64,000 nt of DNA from Euphorbia lathyris (taxonomy: Eukaryota; Streptophyta; Magnoliopsida; Malpighiales; Euphorbiaceae): the NCBI RefSeq assembly GCF_963576675.1, contig NC_088913.1, forward strand, positions 83,079,001 through 83,143,000. Reading direction: 5' to 3'. Positions 1 through 10,680 of the stretch are shown here, piece after piece. Within the stretch, counting starts at the first letter, position 1. Every line of letters begins with the position of its first letter. The notes beneath the pieces are model-generated. The model did not search any database. It saw nothing but the letters and a program-made list of their open reading frames with translations, and was not told the origin of the DNA. The position numbers and the translations under genes were made by a program.

Positions 1-868
1 TGTGGTTATTTATTGTATACTGTTTAAACTTCTGGTAAATATTAATTTTCTTTCTTTAAACGAAAAACAATTGTTTTTCAAATTTTAATAAAATATTTTT
101 ACTCTAATATATCAAGTAGGCTTAATATATTATTTGACCCCCTAAACTTGTAAAGTATTCTGATAGCTCCTTCAACTTGCATAAAATATAATCATTTAAT
201 AATTCAGTTATAAAAAAAGTAAGTTAAATGCGGAAGATATATTGCACGCGTCTTAAAAAATGTAAAACGACCAAAACCGGGGTATGCGGTTCTAATATTA
301 GAGAAGACAAGTTTTATAGTTGAGCAAGTAAGAACTTCCTTTTTAATCTTTTATGTGAATTATGTAATAACATTTTAAGGTGCGTACACCTCATCTTCCA
401 TATACGGCTTACTTTTTTGCAACTGGGTGATTAATTGATTACATTTTGACGCAAGTTTAAAAGGCTAACTAAGTTGTTGTATAATTGACGAGACCTATGG
501 ATACGAGGTCAGATCTATGCTCACCGCACAAATTTGATATTAGATGGGATGTGATTTGAGGTTCAGATAACCTTTAATAAGACAGAAAGATAAGTCAAAG
601 AGAGACCAAGAACTGACAACCTCTCTTCGATGTATAAGTTAGCAGAATTTTGGGAAATTAAAAATGAATAGTGAAATTCAATAGGTTGCGAGATGACTTA
701 CCTCATTACATCATTTTCTATTTATAAGGTTGTATAATATAATACTAGTTTTGTACCCTAACTAACACGTGGGACATTTGGAGAGAGAAGATTGAGATTG
801 TGCCCTCTAGTTAGATTACCCTGACTTAGTATGTACAAATCCTAAATTGTAAACATCAGAATGACAAC
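1..868. other. AT-rich intergenic DNA, no gene seen
   Basis: No convincing ORF or RNA gene. Around 115-470 there are fragments resembling the ends of a foldback element: a 'gaccccctaaacttgt' stretch near 136 and a partial inverted counterpart near 450-465. The ends are too degenerate to define. From about 840 the sequence grades into the ~95-bp tandem repeat that follows. Confidence 0.5.
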
Positions 869-1069
869 TTTTTAAAGATAACATACTCTAATTTTCACGT
901 GTCTAAAACAATTATTTTAGATATAATAATTACTTTACCTATTATATGAGACGACTTTGTTAAAAATGATATACTCATCTTATGGATTATACATGTCTAA
1001 AATAATTATCTCAGATGTTATATTAATTACTTACCTATTATATCAAACTACATTTTTAAAGATGACATA

Positions 1070-2061
1070 AGCTCTGTTCTTTATCGCTGAAAAAAACTGA
1101 ACTGAACTGAACTGAACTGAACTGAATTGAACTGAATTGAACTGAACTGAATTGAACTGAACTGAACTGAACTGAACTGAACTGAATACTGCTGAATACT
1201 GAACTGAATTTAACTGAATACTACTGAATACTGAACTTAACTGAATGCTACCGAACTTAACAATAATGATGATATTAGACTTTAAAATAATTTTCATGAT
1301 AATATTGGACATTAATGAACTTATAATAATAATAATGGTTCTAATAAATTTAATAATATCAATAATAAATAAATATATTATTAAAGATAAAACTAAGTTG
1401 AATATCAAATAAAATCCTGGGATGATAAAATCTTGGCTCGATAAACGCCTATGAAATTAAATAAAAATAAGTTTAATTTAAATTTAAAATACAAATTACA
1501 TACAAACACAAATTTATATATAATCTAAAGCCTATGAAATTAAATACAAATCTTCGTATGAATACAAACTCTTAACATTTTATTTTAATTAAGGGTTAAA
1601 GTGCAAAAATAACGTTTTGGGTCAGAAGTAATTTTACCTCTAATGTTTAAAATGGTGGAATTTTATCCCTAACATTGATAAATTGGATAAATTTAAGAAA
1701 TAATTCATAATATGGATGCGATTCCTAATTTTTAAATATGGATGCATACTTTAGTTTTTTTTTTATTAACCATATATACTTTAATAAACTATCATTTCTT
1801 GACTTTTATCTAATTTATAGATAATGATAAACTATAAATAATAATAATAATAATAAATAATGATAAATTATAGATAAATAATAATAATAATAATAATAAA
1901 TTATATATAAATAATTATAATATAATAAATAATGATAAATTACTGAATACTGAAACTGAATACTGAAACTGAATGCTGAAACTGAATGTTGAACTGAACT
2001 GAATTGAATTGAACTGAACTGAACTGATTGTTACTGAAATTAAGTGATAAAGAACAGGGCC
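1070..2061. mobile_element. 992-bp TIR element with pentanucleotide ends (Harbinger/Tourist-like?)
   Basis: The left end reads AGCTCTGTTCTTTATCGCTG and the reverse complement of the right end reads GGCCCTGTTCTTTATCACTT, an imperfect terminal inverted repeat. It interrupts one unit of the tandem repeat exactly: the uninterrupted sequence 'gacatactcctct' is split, leaving ATA (or CATA) on both sides (1067-1069, 2062-2064). Next to both ends are arrays of an AACTG pentamer (about 1089-1260 and 1990-2030), so the ends can pair over a long stretch. The interior is AT-rich and includes a partial copy (about 1591-1720) of the MULE-like foldback family seen complete at 50389-50969. No transposase. 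A 3-bp duplication suggests PIF/Harbinger, but ATA is not the usual TWA target. Confidence 0.6.
1089..1260. repeat. (AACTG)n pentanucleotide array
   Basis: More than 20 near-perfect copies of the pentamer AACTG with occasional AATTG, grading into AATACTG-type variants. It forms the left subterminal region of the 992-bp element. A similar, shorter array lies at the other end (about 1945-2030). Confidence 0.9.
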
Positions 2062-2910
2062 ATACTCCTCTAATCGATTCACATGTTTAAAACAATTATA
2101 TGAGATATCGTATTAATTACTTTACCTATTATACGAGACAACTTTGTTAGAGATGATATACTCATATCTAATTGATTATAAGTGTCTAAAACAATTATCT
2201 CAGAGATCGTATTAATTAGTTTACCTATTATATGAGACGACTTTGTTAAAGATGGTATACTCATCTAATTGATTACAAGTGTCTAAAACAATTATCTCAG
2301 TCGTATTAATTATTTTACCTATTATATGAGACGACTTTTTTTAGAGATAATATACTCTCTAATCGATTCATGTGTCTAGAACAATTATCTCATATATCGT
2401 ATAAACTACTTACCTATTATATGAGACGACCTTTTTAGAGATAACATACTCCTCTAATCGGTTCACAATTATCTCAGATATCGTATTAATTACTTTACCT
2501 ATTATATGAGATGACTTTGTTAGAGATGATATACTCCTCTAATTGATTACATGTGTCTAAAATAATTATCTCAGGTATCGTATTAATTACTTACCTATTA
2601 TATGAGACGGCCTTTTTAAAGATGACATACTCCTCTAATTGATTCACATGTTTAAAACAATTATCTCATATATCGTATTAATTTCTTTACTTATTATATT
2701 AGACGACCTTGTTAAAGATGACATACTCCTCTAATTGATTTCACGTGTCTAAAACGACCGTCTCAGATATCAAAGTAATTTTCTTATCTCAGATATTGTA
2801 TTAGTTACTTTACCTATTGTACGAGACAACTTTTTTAGAAATGATACACTCCTCTAATTGATTTCACGTGTCTAAAACGACGGTCTCAGATTGGGAGTAA
2901 TTTATTTACC

Positions 2911-2913
<3 letters not shown>

Positions 2914-2956
<43 letters not shown>
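2914..2956. repeat. (TA)n microsatellite
   Basis: About 20 uninterrupted TA dinucleotides at the end of the 95-bp repeat array. Confidence 0.95.
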
Positions 2957-2961
<5 letters not shown>

Positions 2962-3404
2962 TAACATACCTAATTTGAATTGAAAAATAAAAAGATGGAG
3001 TGGAATTTCATGGGATCTGAATTGATGTTAGCATATATGTGGAGAGAATAGCATGTGCAATTGTGTAGAAAGAAATGAATATTTAAATATGAAACTGACA
3101 GTTATGCACAAAGGTCGTAATGGATCCTACCTCCATTTCCCATACTTGCTCTTATTTCAAGCAACACAGTCTTACCCTTTACCCCACTAACACTTCTTTT
3201 TTGTTTTTTGTTTTTTTTATAACATTCTATTTCTACCTCTATGACTTAAAGATTGGATTTAAAAACAAAAAAAAAAATGTCACAAATATGTAAGTTCCAA
3301 TTAATTTTTTATATTATAAAAAAATACTTTTTTTTTCTAATTATATCAATTCTCAAATTGATTCATGATATTCAATATGTATTAGACAATAACTCATCTT
3401 AATA
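2957..3404. other. AT-rich intergenic DNA
   Basis: Homopolymer-rich sequence with poly-T and poly-A tracts near 3190-3215 and 3265-3330. No ORF of note and no recognised repeat family. Confidence 0.5.
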
Positions 3405-3412
3405 AATGTAGC

Positions 3413-3956
3413 CAGTGGCGGAATCAGGACCCCGAATGACCCGAGGCTCAAAAATATTAATAAAAAAAATTCAAAACGTCAAAAAAAAAAAATTCAAAAT
3501 TAACTGTGCGGTTGACGTTAAATTTTGCAAAGTCTAGCCCGTTAGGGCTGGGCAAAATTTTTTAGCCTCCAACGCATTAAAACTGTAAAAATATTATCAT
3601 TTTTTTTTAGAAAACTAGCATTGAACTAATTGAATATTAAATATTTTTATTTTTTTAATGGTAAAGACATTAAAAATGAATTCAAAAGTGTTAAGAAAAT
3701 AAAAATAAAGAGTCCATTTAAAAATAAATTTTTTTTTAAAATAAAATGAGGTGGAAGGGAATCAAACACATGACCTCTCAAGTAAAAAGCAAGCATCCTT
3801 AACTATCTTATCTACCTTTAAACATTAATATAATACTACATAGAGTCAATATAATTCTCTACAAAATATTACGAGACACCATTACTAAAAAAAAAATTCT
3901 TAATTCTTAGGCGGCCGGCGGGGGCTGGAGCCCCCAACCCCCTGGTTCCGCCCCTG
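3413..3956. mobile_element. Non-autonomous hAT-like element, 544 bp, perfect 8-bp TSD
   Basis: The left end is CAGTGGCGGAATCAGG. The right end is TGGTTCCGCCCCTG, whose reverse complement begins CAGGGGCGGAACCA. The 8-bp target duplication AATGTAGC flanks it exactly (3405-3412 and 3957-3964), which is diagnostic of hAT-type insertion. The interior is non-coding. On the reverse strand near 3750-3830 it carries a sequence resembling a tRNA B box followed by A-box-like sequence ('gaatcaaacacatgacctct' region). Confidence 0.88.
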
Positions 3957-4168
3957 AATGTAGCATATAGTTGTTGTAAAAATATATACATATATTATAT
4001 TAATATTGTATTATTTCAAAAAAAAAATATAGTATTTTGTATGCAAGATTTCTATTATAAATAGGAATGACTTTTTTTAACTTTTTCTGACGTATTATTT
4101 ATAAAGAAATCTGGTAAAAAATGTTTTAGTTGGATACATATATATTTTTACATTAATATTAATTAGAT

Positions 4169-5321
4169 TAGGGATTCCTTGTCCCCGTCAGTGATCCGTT
4201 CCGACGGGGTGGGGCGGGAATTTTCAGTCCCCGTCGGTGACCTGTTCCGACGGAGATAGGGAATCACCGATAAGAATCCCCATGGGTCGAGGATGTGGAT
4301 AATTTTATCCTCCATTGACGGGAATGTGGAATGGTATCCCTGTCCCATTAATCCCCGATAGGGAATCCTCAACGGATCCCCAATTATTTCCATTATAATT
4401 AAAATTATATGTTAAATATTATAATTTATAATATTAAACTTAAATTAATTAGACTCATTTTCAAATAAAAAATTAAATGGGACTAAATGAACACTTTTAG
4501 AATAATTACTTATACTTTGTATTTCTTAGAAATTTTAGTTTTAGTATATATTGATCATTTTTTTTTAGGCCTAACCTCTTGCCAGCCCCTTAAACTTGTA
4601 ACTTTTTTTCATTTAGCCACTTTAACTTTAGATCTTCCCAGTTAGCCACTTAAACTCAAGACCTAACCCCTTTCCAGCCCCTTAAACTTGTAACTTTTTT
4701 TCATTTAGCCACTTTTACTTTAGGTCTTCCCATTTAGCCACTTAAACTCAAATATGATAACTCTTTTGGCCTCTTTCCAAATTAAAATTTTAAAAATTAG
4801 CAATTCGTCAAATGTAGTTATTAATTTATCATAACCAATTAAGTTATTAAACAACTAACCCCATAATTTGGACATCCATAAAACAATCTTCCCGGATTTG
4901 AAGGTTTTTGTGATACTTTCATTGGTGAAATTTTACCGTTATAGTGGCTAAATGAAAAAAAGTTACAAGTTTAAGGGGTTGGGAAGGCAACAAGTGACAA
5001 GTAAGTGTCATGTAGGCTTATAAGGGCTAAAGGTGTCTCATTTGTTGAGTTTAAGTGGCTAAATGGGAACACTCTAAGTTTAGGTGGCTAAATGAAAAAA
5101 AGTTACAAGTTTAAAGGGCTGGGAAGGGGTTTGGTTTTTTTTTTATAAATGGTGATTCCTCGCGAAGACATGGATATGGAATAGAAAAAAAGTATTTTTA
5201 AACGGAGATGGAGGACAAATCGTTCCCCGCCTGTCTCGCGGGGACAGAGACGAGGAATCCCTGACTAGTCGGTGATGGAGATGAAAAATATATTCCCCAC
5301 CCTACCCCGTTTGCATCCCTA
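4169..5321. mobile_element. Degenerate hAT-like element with GGGGA-rich ends, containing a nested foldback element
   Basis: The ends are TAGGGATTCC (left) and the reverse complement TAGGGATGCAAACGGGG (right), a style common in plant Ac-like hAT derivatives. Short GC-rich motifs such as 'tccccgtc', 'ttccgacgg' and 'gggaatc' recur inside both ends against an AT-rich background. I see no matching 8-bp duplication (flanks aattagat and catcattg), so the exact ends or the integrity of the insertion are doubtful. A second element sits inside it at 4567-5134. The 76-codon reverse-strand ORF here is a repeat-derived artefact. Confidence 0.5.
4567..5134. mobile_element. Foldback MULE-like element with long TIRs
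   Basis: Long inverted ends. On the left are two partial copies of a 'ccagccccttaaacttgtaac...catttagccac' segment; on the right is its reverse complement, 'gtggctaaatg...gttacaagtttaaagggctgg'. It is flanked on both sides by runs of T (4558-4566 and 5135-5144), compatible with a 9-bp duplication but uninformative because of low complexity. No coding sequence. Confidence 0.6.
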
Positions 5322-6021
5322 CATCATTGTCTGGAAAATAGTGTGTGCTTTCTCTACTCTTCCTTAATTGTTGTTTTCTTTTTGAGTTTTACCATAAAAT
5401 ATAATGATGGGTTCTTGGTTCTCATTGTTGTTATTGTATCTGGAATATTTTTAGAAATTTTTATTGAATCTATTTAAATAAATCCTTAAAGACATTGATT
5501 TTATCACACATCAAGTAAACTATTATCTTTTTTTTTTCCTAATTTTCCAATAATAGTTTCATTTTTTGAAGTTACTTTTGTCTTTCAATTTGAAATAGAA
5601 GATAAATAAAAGTAATTGGTAATAAAAATTGAAATAAATACTCTTAAAAAAAAACTATTATCTACTATTTATACATGTAACATCAAACAACAACAATGGA
5701 ACTAAATATGTCATTCATACATTGAGCTAATAAATTAATATAAAGTAGTATATTTTAGAGTATAAAAATATATAGTTAGAGTTTCAGATTTATATTTTAG
5801 AATCTAGTTTTATATTTTATTTGAATTTTATTAATTAATTACACCATCATTTTTATGGGTTAAAATATAAAGTGATATGAATTAATTAACTCGATGTAGA
5901 AGTAATATTGTGCACTGGATAAAATAAGTTACCACTAACCATTAGAGAGCTCCTTACTTCTTTGTTATAAAAATTAGTTTGTTATATATATTAGTAACAT
6001 ACAATAATTATCTTCCTAAAA
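5322..6021. other. AT-rich intergenic DNA, no gene seen
   Basis: AT-rich sequence without ORFs longer than about 60 codons and without a recognised repeat. Confidence 0.5.
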
Positions 6022-6164
6022 TCCAAAAATAAACTATTTGAAGGCCACGCAGGGGCCAGAGGCGCCAGTTCTGACGCGTGGCCTGCACGTGCCAGATCTG
6101 GCGCCTGATGTGCCAGGCGTGGCCTTCAGCTTTTTGTGCAAAAAATACTCTTTATTTTTGGATA
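6022..6164. repeat. GC-rich foldback island (MITE-like)
   Basis: About 140 bp framed by 'ccaaaaataaa' (left) and 'tttatttttgg' (right). Inside are GAAGGCCACGC near 6040 and GCGTGGCCTTC near 6117, inverted. Between them, variants of GGCGCCAG / CTGGCGCC and CACGTG-like words recur. It is strikingly GC-rich within AT-rich DNA and would form a stable hairpin. No target duplication could be fixed. Confidence 0.5.
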
Positions 6165-6668
6165 AATTCAGTTTCAATCCCTTTTATTAATTAATTATTA
6201 TTTATTTACTCTATAAAATTTTAAAAAATTAATCCCTCCTAGTGGGATGATACTTCTCTCTATTACTAACCCCACAAAAGTAACAATGGTTGTTAATGCT
6301 CTAAGTTAGATCGGATCCACTAACGAGTCTCAAACCGAGAAAACCGACAAACTATGTAAAAATGGCCCAACAAAACAATTCTAAATATCTATTTTTTTTT
6401 GTTTATGTTTTTTCCACATCTAAGTAAGATTCATTAGGGATAAAAATGGCCCAACAAAACAATTTAAAATATATTTGAGTTATAAAAAATAATTTCCTTT
6501 TAAAGGCAATTGGAAAGTAGTCTAAACAAGAAGTTATGTCAACAAGGATTTGTTTGGCTAACCTATATATGAAACATCTGAAAGATAGGAAGCATCCTCA
6601 ATGACAGCAACAATGGAACCATCCATACTCAACCTTTTCCAATCATATCCATAAATGGCAACTAGACT
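6165..6668. other. AT-rich intergenic DNA
   Basis: No gene. 'aaaaatggcccaacaaaacaatt' occurs twice (near 6358 and 6445), a small local duplication. Confidence 0.45.
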
Positions 6669-7195
6669 CAGTGGCGGAGTCCAGCTTGTCAGGGCTGGAT
6701 AAATTTTTTTAAGCTTCCAGCACACTGAAACTTTATCGTTTTGGTATGTTGATTAAAAATTATAATATTTTCACACTTTTTTTTATTATTTTTAATTATA
6801 GATTGTTTATATTTTTCATAAAATTTAATTTAGAAATTAAGTTAATTGACTCTCAAAAGTAAGAAGTTGATTTTTTTTATAGCTAATAAATTCTTAAAAA
6901 AATAGATATAATAAAAATAAGTTCAAATAAAACAATAAAGAGTCCAATTAAAAAAATAAAGTTCAAATAAAATAAAATAAATGAGTTTAGTGTGGTTTGA
7001 ACCCATGACATCTCAGCTTAAAACAAGAATTTTAACCAACTTAACCACTACTTTAAACTAGGCTTAAAGCCCAATCTGCCCTTTAAACTGTCCTTTCATA
7101 ATCAATTCAATCCCCATCCTTTCAAAACCATCTATCATCACCCTATTCTATTCTTCGATCTCCAATCAGCCCCTCCCTTAAACACTGTTAGCTTT
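6669..7195 (+). mobile_element. hAT-like element left part (CAGTGGCGG end)
   Basis: It starts CAGTGGCGGAGTCCAGC, related to the 544-bp hAT-like element and to the end at 43007. Near 6990-7050 it carries, on the reverse strand, a tRNA-like stretch with a B-box match GGGTTCAAACC. The segment 7070-7190 is homologous in inverted orientation to 42739-42880. The right terminus is not found nearby. Either this is one element whose other end is at 43007, split by retrotransposon A, or there are two separate copies. The flanks 'actagact' and 'tattatat' do not match, so I cannot decide. Confidence 0.5.
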
Positions 7196-7469
7196 CTCTG
7201 GTAACAAAAATGAAATACTGAATATTAAATGAAAAAAGCACTCATCCTGAAGCCTAATTATTTATCTGCATTTTTCCATGGACTCATTGTTGCATAATCT
7301 TAAATTTGATGTTTATTATTATTTGCTTGTTCACAAAATTGCAAGGTGAGGATTTCGAATTATAACTTATAATATGTGAAGAGAGTCCACATTAGATTTT
7401 TTTTTTTTGAATGGAGAGAGATGAGCATGAAAAGAAAACAAAAGCAAAACTGGCTTTTAGATACATGAT

Positions 7470-7935
7470 GATTTTATCCCGGACATTAGCAACCAAGAGC
7501 AATTTTACTCTAAACATTGTCAATTTGAGTTAATTTCAGACATTATTCTGCACCAATTACATACCAGTTTGTTTAAAAAAACTATTATATATTTTTTTAT
7601 GATTTAATAATAAAATTGAATATTAATATTTTTAAATTCAAATGAAATATTTGATTTTTTTGTCCAACTCATACAAAAGTCAATATATCTTTTCTTTTGT
7701 TTTAAAAAAAAATCACGTCTAATAAGTGATAAAATGACTCATATCTTGAGCGTAGATGACAAGATTCATGATCGAGAAGACAATTTAATGAATTATTTCT
7801 TAAATTGACCAAACTGTTAAGGATAAAAGTATTATTGGCTGTTAATGCTAAAGATAAAATTACATAATTTTAGATATTAGAAGTAAAATTGCTCCTAACG
7901 GTAAATATTAAGTGTATTTTTACACCTTATTCCAT
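7470..7935. mobile_element. Degenerate MULE-like foldback relic
   Basis: The words 'gagcaattttac', 'acattgtcaatttgagttaatttcag' and, inverted near 7880-7930, 'gtaaaattgctcctaacgg' and 'gtgtatttttacacctta' match the long inverted ends of the complete element at 50389-50969. They are much more diverged. Non-coding. Confidence 0.55.
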
Positions 7936-8059
7936 AAATAAATCAATCAATCAATAAATAAGAATTTGCAACCATGGGACACCAAAAATAGCTAGGTTAA
8001 ATTTATTGCTAATTCCCTTTTCACGGAGCTAAGTTGGTTGAATGATTGGGGGTGGGGTT

Positions 8060-8975
8060 TGTTGAAACACCTTTCCACATGATTTTGATTTGACAAAATT
8101 ATTTAAGTATATGATTAAAGAATATTCTAAACACACTAAGTTTAAATGCTTTGATTTATTACACTAATGTGTTTGTTCAATGTTGAGTTAAATTGTTTAT
8201 AAGACATAAAGACTAAAAGGCTAAAGGCTTAAAGGAAAGTCAAAGGCCCAAGACAACTCGGCCCGTGTAAACAAAACGCTGTCGTTGTGAACAAAACGCA
8301 GCTCAGCATGAAGAAGGATCTGGAAGACTTTCTTTATCTACTTCGGAACGAAGCTGCTGAGTTGGACGACAAAGAGTACAAGACAGCATCTGAGCAAGGA
8401 ACAACTTCAAGACAAAGTATTTCTACTTTGGGTAAAGTTCAGAAGACACAGAAAGCTGTCTGGAAGACTTTGCCATAAAAGGCGAAACATTCCGCCTGTC
8501 TGTCTAAAAGCTGGCTCAGCATTGACCGAAGACAGAAGATACAATAATCTGATTGGCCAACGGCACTGAGCGTGTACTGAGTGATAACGACATCAAGCCG
8601 TTTCCCTCCAACGGTTATTTCGAAATTTGAAATAACCGATACCTCAAGTGTCACTATAAATAGGCCTTTCAGTTGCTTCATTCGATGCAGATCTTCACCA
8701 AGTCATTACGCTGACCAAATTTTTACTTGAAGAATCTGTGTGAAAAAGCAAAGCAAATACTTACACCAATTTCCATATTACTGTGTAAAAGTCTAGAGTG
8801 ATTATCCAATCATCTAAAGTGTCTTAGCAATTGTTGTTTAGGACAAACTTATTATCATTTCTAGAATTAGAAAGGAGAGGCTGGGTACTCGGTTATAGTA
8901 CTCAGCAATAGAATAGGAGTGAGTAGAGGTATAGAGGAATGTACTCTTGTTATACTCAGCTTCTTGTTGTAAAAG
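8060..8975 (+). repeat. Element A 5' LTR, first part
   Basis: It begins TGTTGAAACACC and matches 31697-32227 plus the 5' part of the continuation from 41934. It is broken at 8975 by element B, whose duplication is AAAAG. The LTR contains a 63-codon ORF (8287-8478) also present in the 3' copy, not regarded as a gene. A TATA box lies at 8655. Confidence 0.93.
8655..8662 (+). promoter_or_regulatory. TATA box of element A LTR
   Basis: TATAAATA followed by 'ggcctttcagttgc'. The same motif is at 41997-42004 in the 3' LTR. Its place in the second half of the LTR suits the U3/R boundary. Confidence 0.6.
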
Positions 8976-10489
8976 TGTTAAGCCCAAAATATACCTAAAA
9001 TATCCTATATAAATACGATAAATTTACATTGAAATCGTGCTAATTATATTCATTTGGAATACTTTTACGTCTTTATTTATTTCTTTGATGCAAGGTACCT
9101 AAATATTTGGTAAAATCCAAATAGGAGCGAAAACGGAGCTAAAACGGAGCTAAAATGGAGGAAAAACCTTAAAAACGTACCGAGAATGCATATCAGCCAG
9201 AAGAACGCTCGAGGAGGATGAAAAACAGTCGAACGCCAGGGAGGAAAACTCTCTGTCACGACTGAGATTCTCAAAATCTCAGTCGCGACTTACGGAGGCC
9301 AGACCGGGGGAAAACAACGTATTCAAACTCGCCCCTATACCCCCTATCGCGACTGAGATTTTCAGAATCTCAGTCGCGACAGCAAGTCTTCCTGCACACA
9401 AAACACATGTTTAATTCATAAAAACGCGTCTGTTCGTTCGGATAAAAGCAACCCTTCACCAGCAGACACGACCCGTCATTTACAACCCTTCAACAACTAT
9501 AAATAAGTGATCCATTTCAGAAATCAAGGTTGGTTAAGTTGGAAAAGTTAGAGAAATTAGAGAAGAAAGTTGTTATGTTGAGTTTCTGATTCAGAAAAGA
9601 ATCAGAAAGTTAGATTTCATTTCTGTAAGCAATCGTGTTGTACACGAATTGTATTTAGATTAGTTATAAACACAGTATTAGTTTAGTTTTCATTCTGATA
9701 GTGGACGAGACCAGTCTCTATTCCAAAGATCCAGCGAGAAGAATTGACGGTTGAAGCACATATGGTTTGACGAGCCTACGAAGTTTGAGAGAAAGATTGA
9801 CGACCCGGATCTCAAAGTCTTCGTTACAATGCTATCCAAGTTTCTACTTCTCTGTTAACTTGTGAAAATTCACATTTCAATTAATGATATACTTATTTAT
9901 TCAATATATTCTTATTGTTGTTATTTTGATATTGTTCTGACAAAATGATTTTCAAAATGATATATTGGTGTTTTTATTAAAACGTTCTATTCCATCTTAT
10001 TCTTATAAGAACTTTGTTGAACACTTAACAAATTTAGTTTTTATGGATGACATGATCGCTGATCGCGGCTTATCAGAAGTAAAACACTAGTTTGATTAAG
10101 GTAGGAATCGTCTCTACGCTAGAGGGATTTCTATGGTTCGAAGCCATTTAATTGAGTAAATTATTATATTGTTACATGTCCATAATCTCACAAAGTTAAA
10201 GTTGTTTACTTTGCTTTATGAAAATAAGATCTATTTCATTCCGATTACGGAAGTATCTGTTTTGTAATCAAAATTCCAAACGGAATTGTTCTCTAAACTC
10301 GATATAATCTTTCTATCTAATCCTAATTTACCAAAACCTATTCCATCAACTAAACGTATTTCTTTTATTAAACCTAAACACGTGATTAAACCGAATTAAA
10401 TAAAGTTTTAGTTAAAAAGCGTTCCCTGTGGGTTCGATATCTTTTATTACTACAAGCGTATACCGTGCACTTGCGGAAATTGCTCAACA
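8976..10489 (+). repeat. Element B 5' LTR
   Basis: 1,514 bp, TG...CA. It contains a TATA box at 9498 and two hairpins (9255-9288 and 9347-9379) made from GTCGCGACTGAGATT-type arms. It ends immediately before the primer binding site. Confidence 0.96.
9498..9505 (+). promoter_or_regulatory. TATA box of element B LTR
   Basis: TATAAATA in 'caactataaataagtgatcc'. The same motif is at 21431-21438 in the 3' LTR. Confidence 0.6.
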
Positions 10490-10495
10490 AGTTTT

Positions 10496-10513
10496 TGGCG
10501 CCGTTGCCGGGGA
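10496..10513 (+). other. Primer binding site of element B (tRNA-Asp type)
   Basis: TGGCGCCGTTGCCGGGGA starts six bases after the LTR end. This sequence is the usual primer site of Athila/Tat Gypsy elements. Confidence 0.92.
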
Positions 10514-10680
10514 ACGCCAAAATTTTTGACAAAATTTTAAATTTTTCGTGTTTTATTTCGAATCTAGGTTTAAACATATTTATTCTAACTTTCATAATTT
10601 AAAAGTTTTCCTATACTAATTTATTTATTTATCAAATTCTGTTTTGTAGGTAGTTTCGGTTCGTGCAAGATTTCAGGTTC

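Larger units (their letters stand above)
869..2913. repeat. ~95-bp tandem repeat array, interrupted by a transposon
   Basis: A unit of roughly 90-100 bp is repeated about ten times. Landmarks are 'ttacctattatatgagacgac' (variants near 945, 2131, 2233, 2326, 2419, 2505, 2598), 'gatactcctctaattgatt' and 'gtctaaaacaattatctcag'. Two units lie at 869-1069. The array resumes at 2062 after the 992-bp insertion at 1070-2061 and ends in a TA microsatellite. There is no coding potential. This is a local minisatellite of unknown origin. Confidence 0.75.

Noticed and set aside
1043..1408. 121-codon reverse-strand ORF
   Set aside because: Translation of the AACTG repeat (Ser/Val/Gln/Phe repeats); not a gene.
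4163..4393. 76-codon reverse-strand ORF
   Set aside because: Lies in GC-rich terminal sequence of a hAT-like relic.
4169..5321. 8-bp target duplication for the GGGGA-rich element
   Set aside because: The flanks aattagat and catcattg differ; the element class is therefore left tentative.
8287..8478. 63-codon ORF in the LTR of element A, repeated at 31924
   Set aside because: Present in both LTRs only because LTRs are duplicates. No known domain; part of the R/U3 region.
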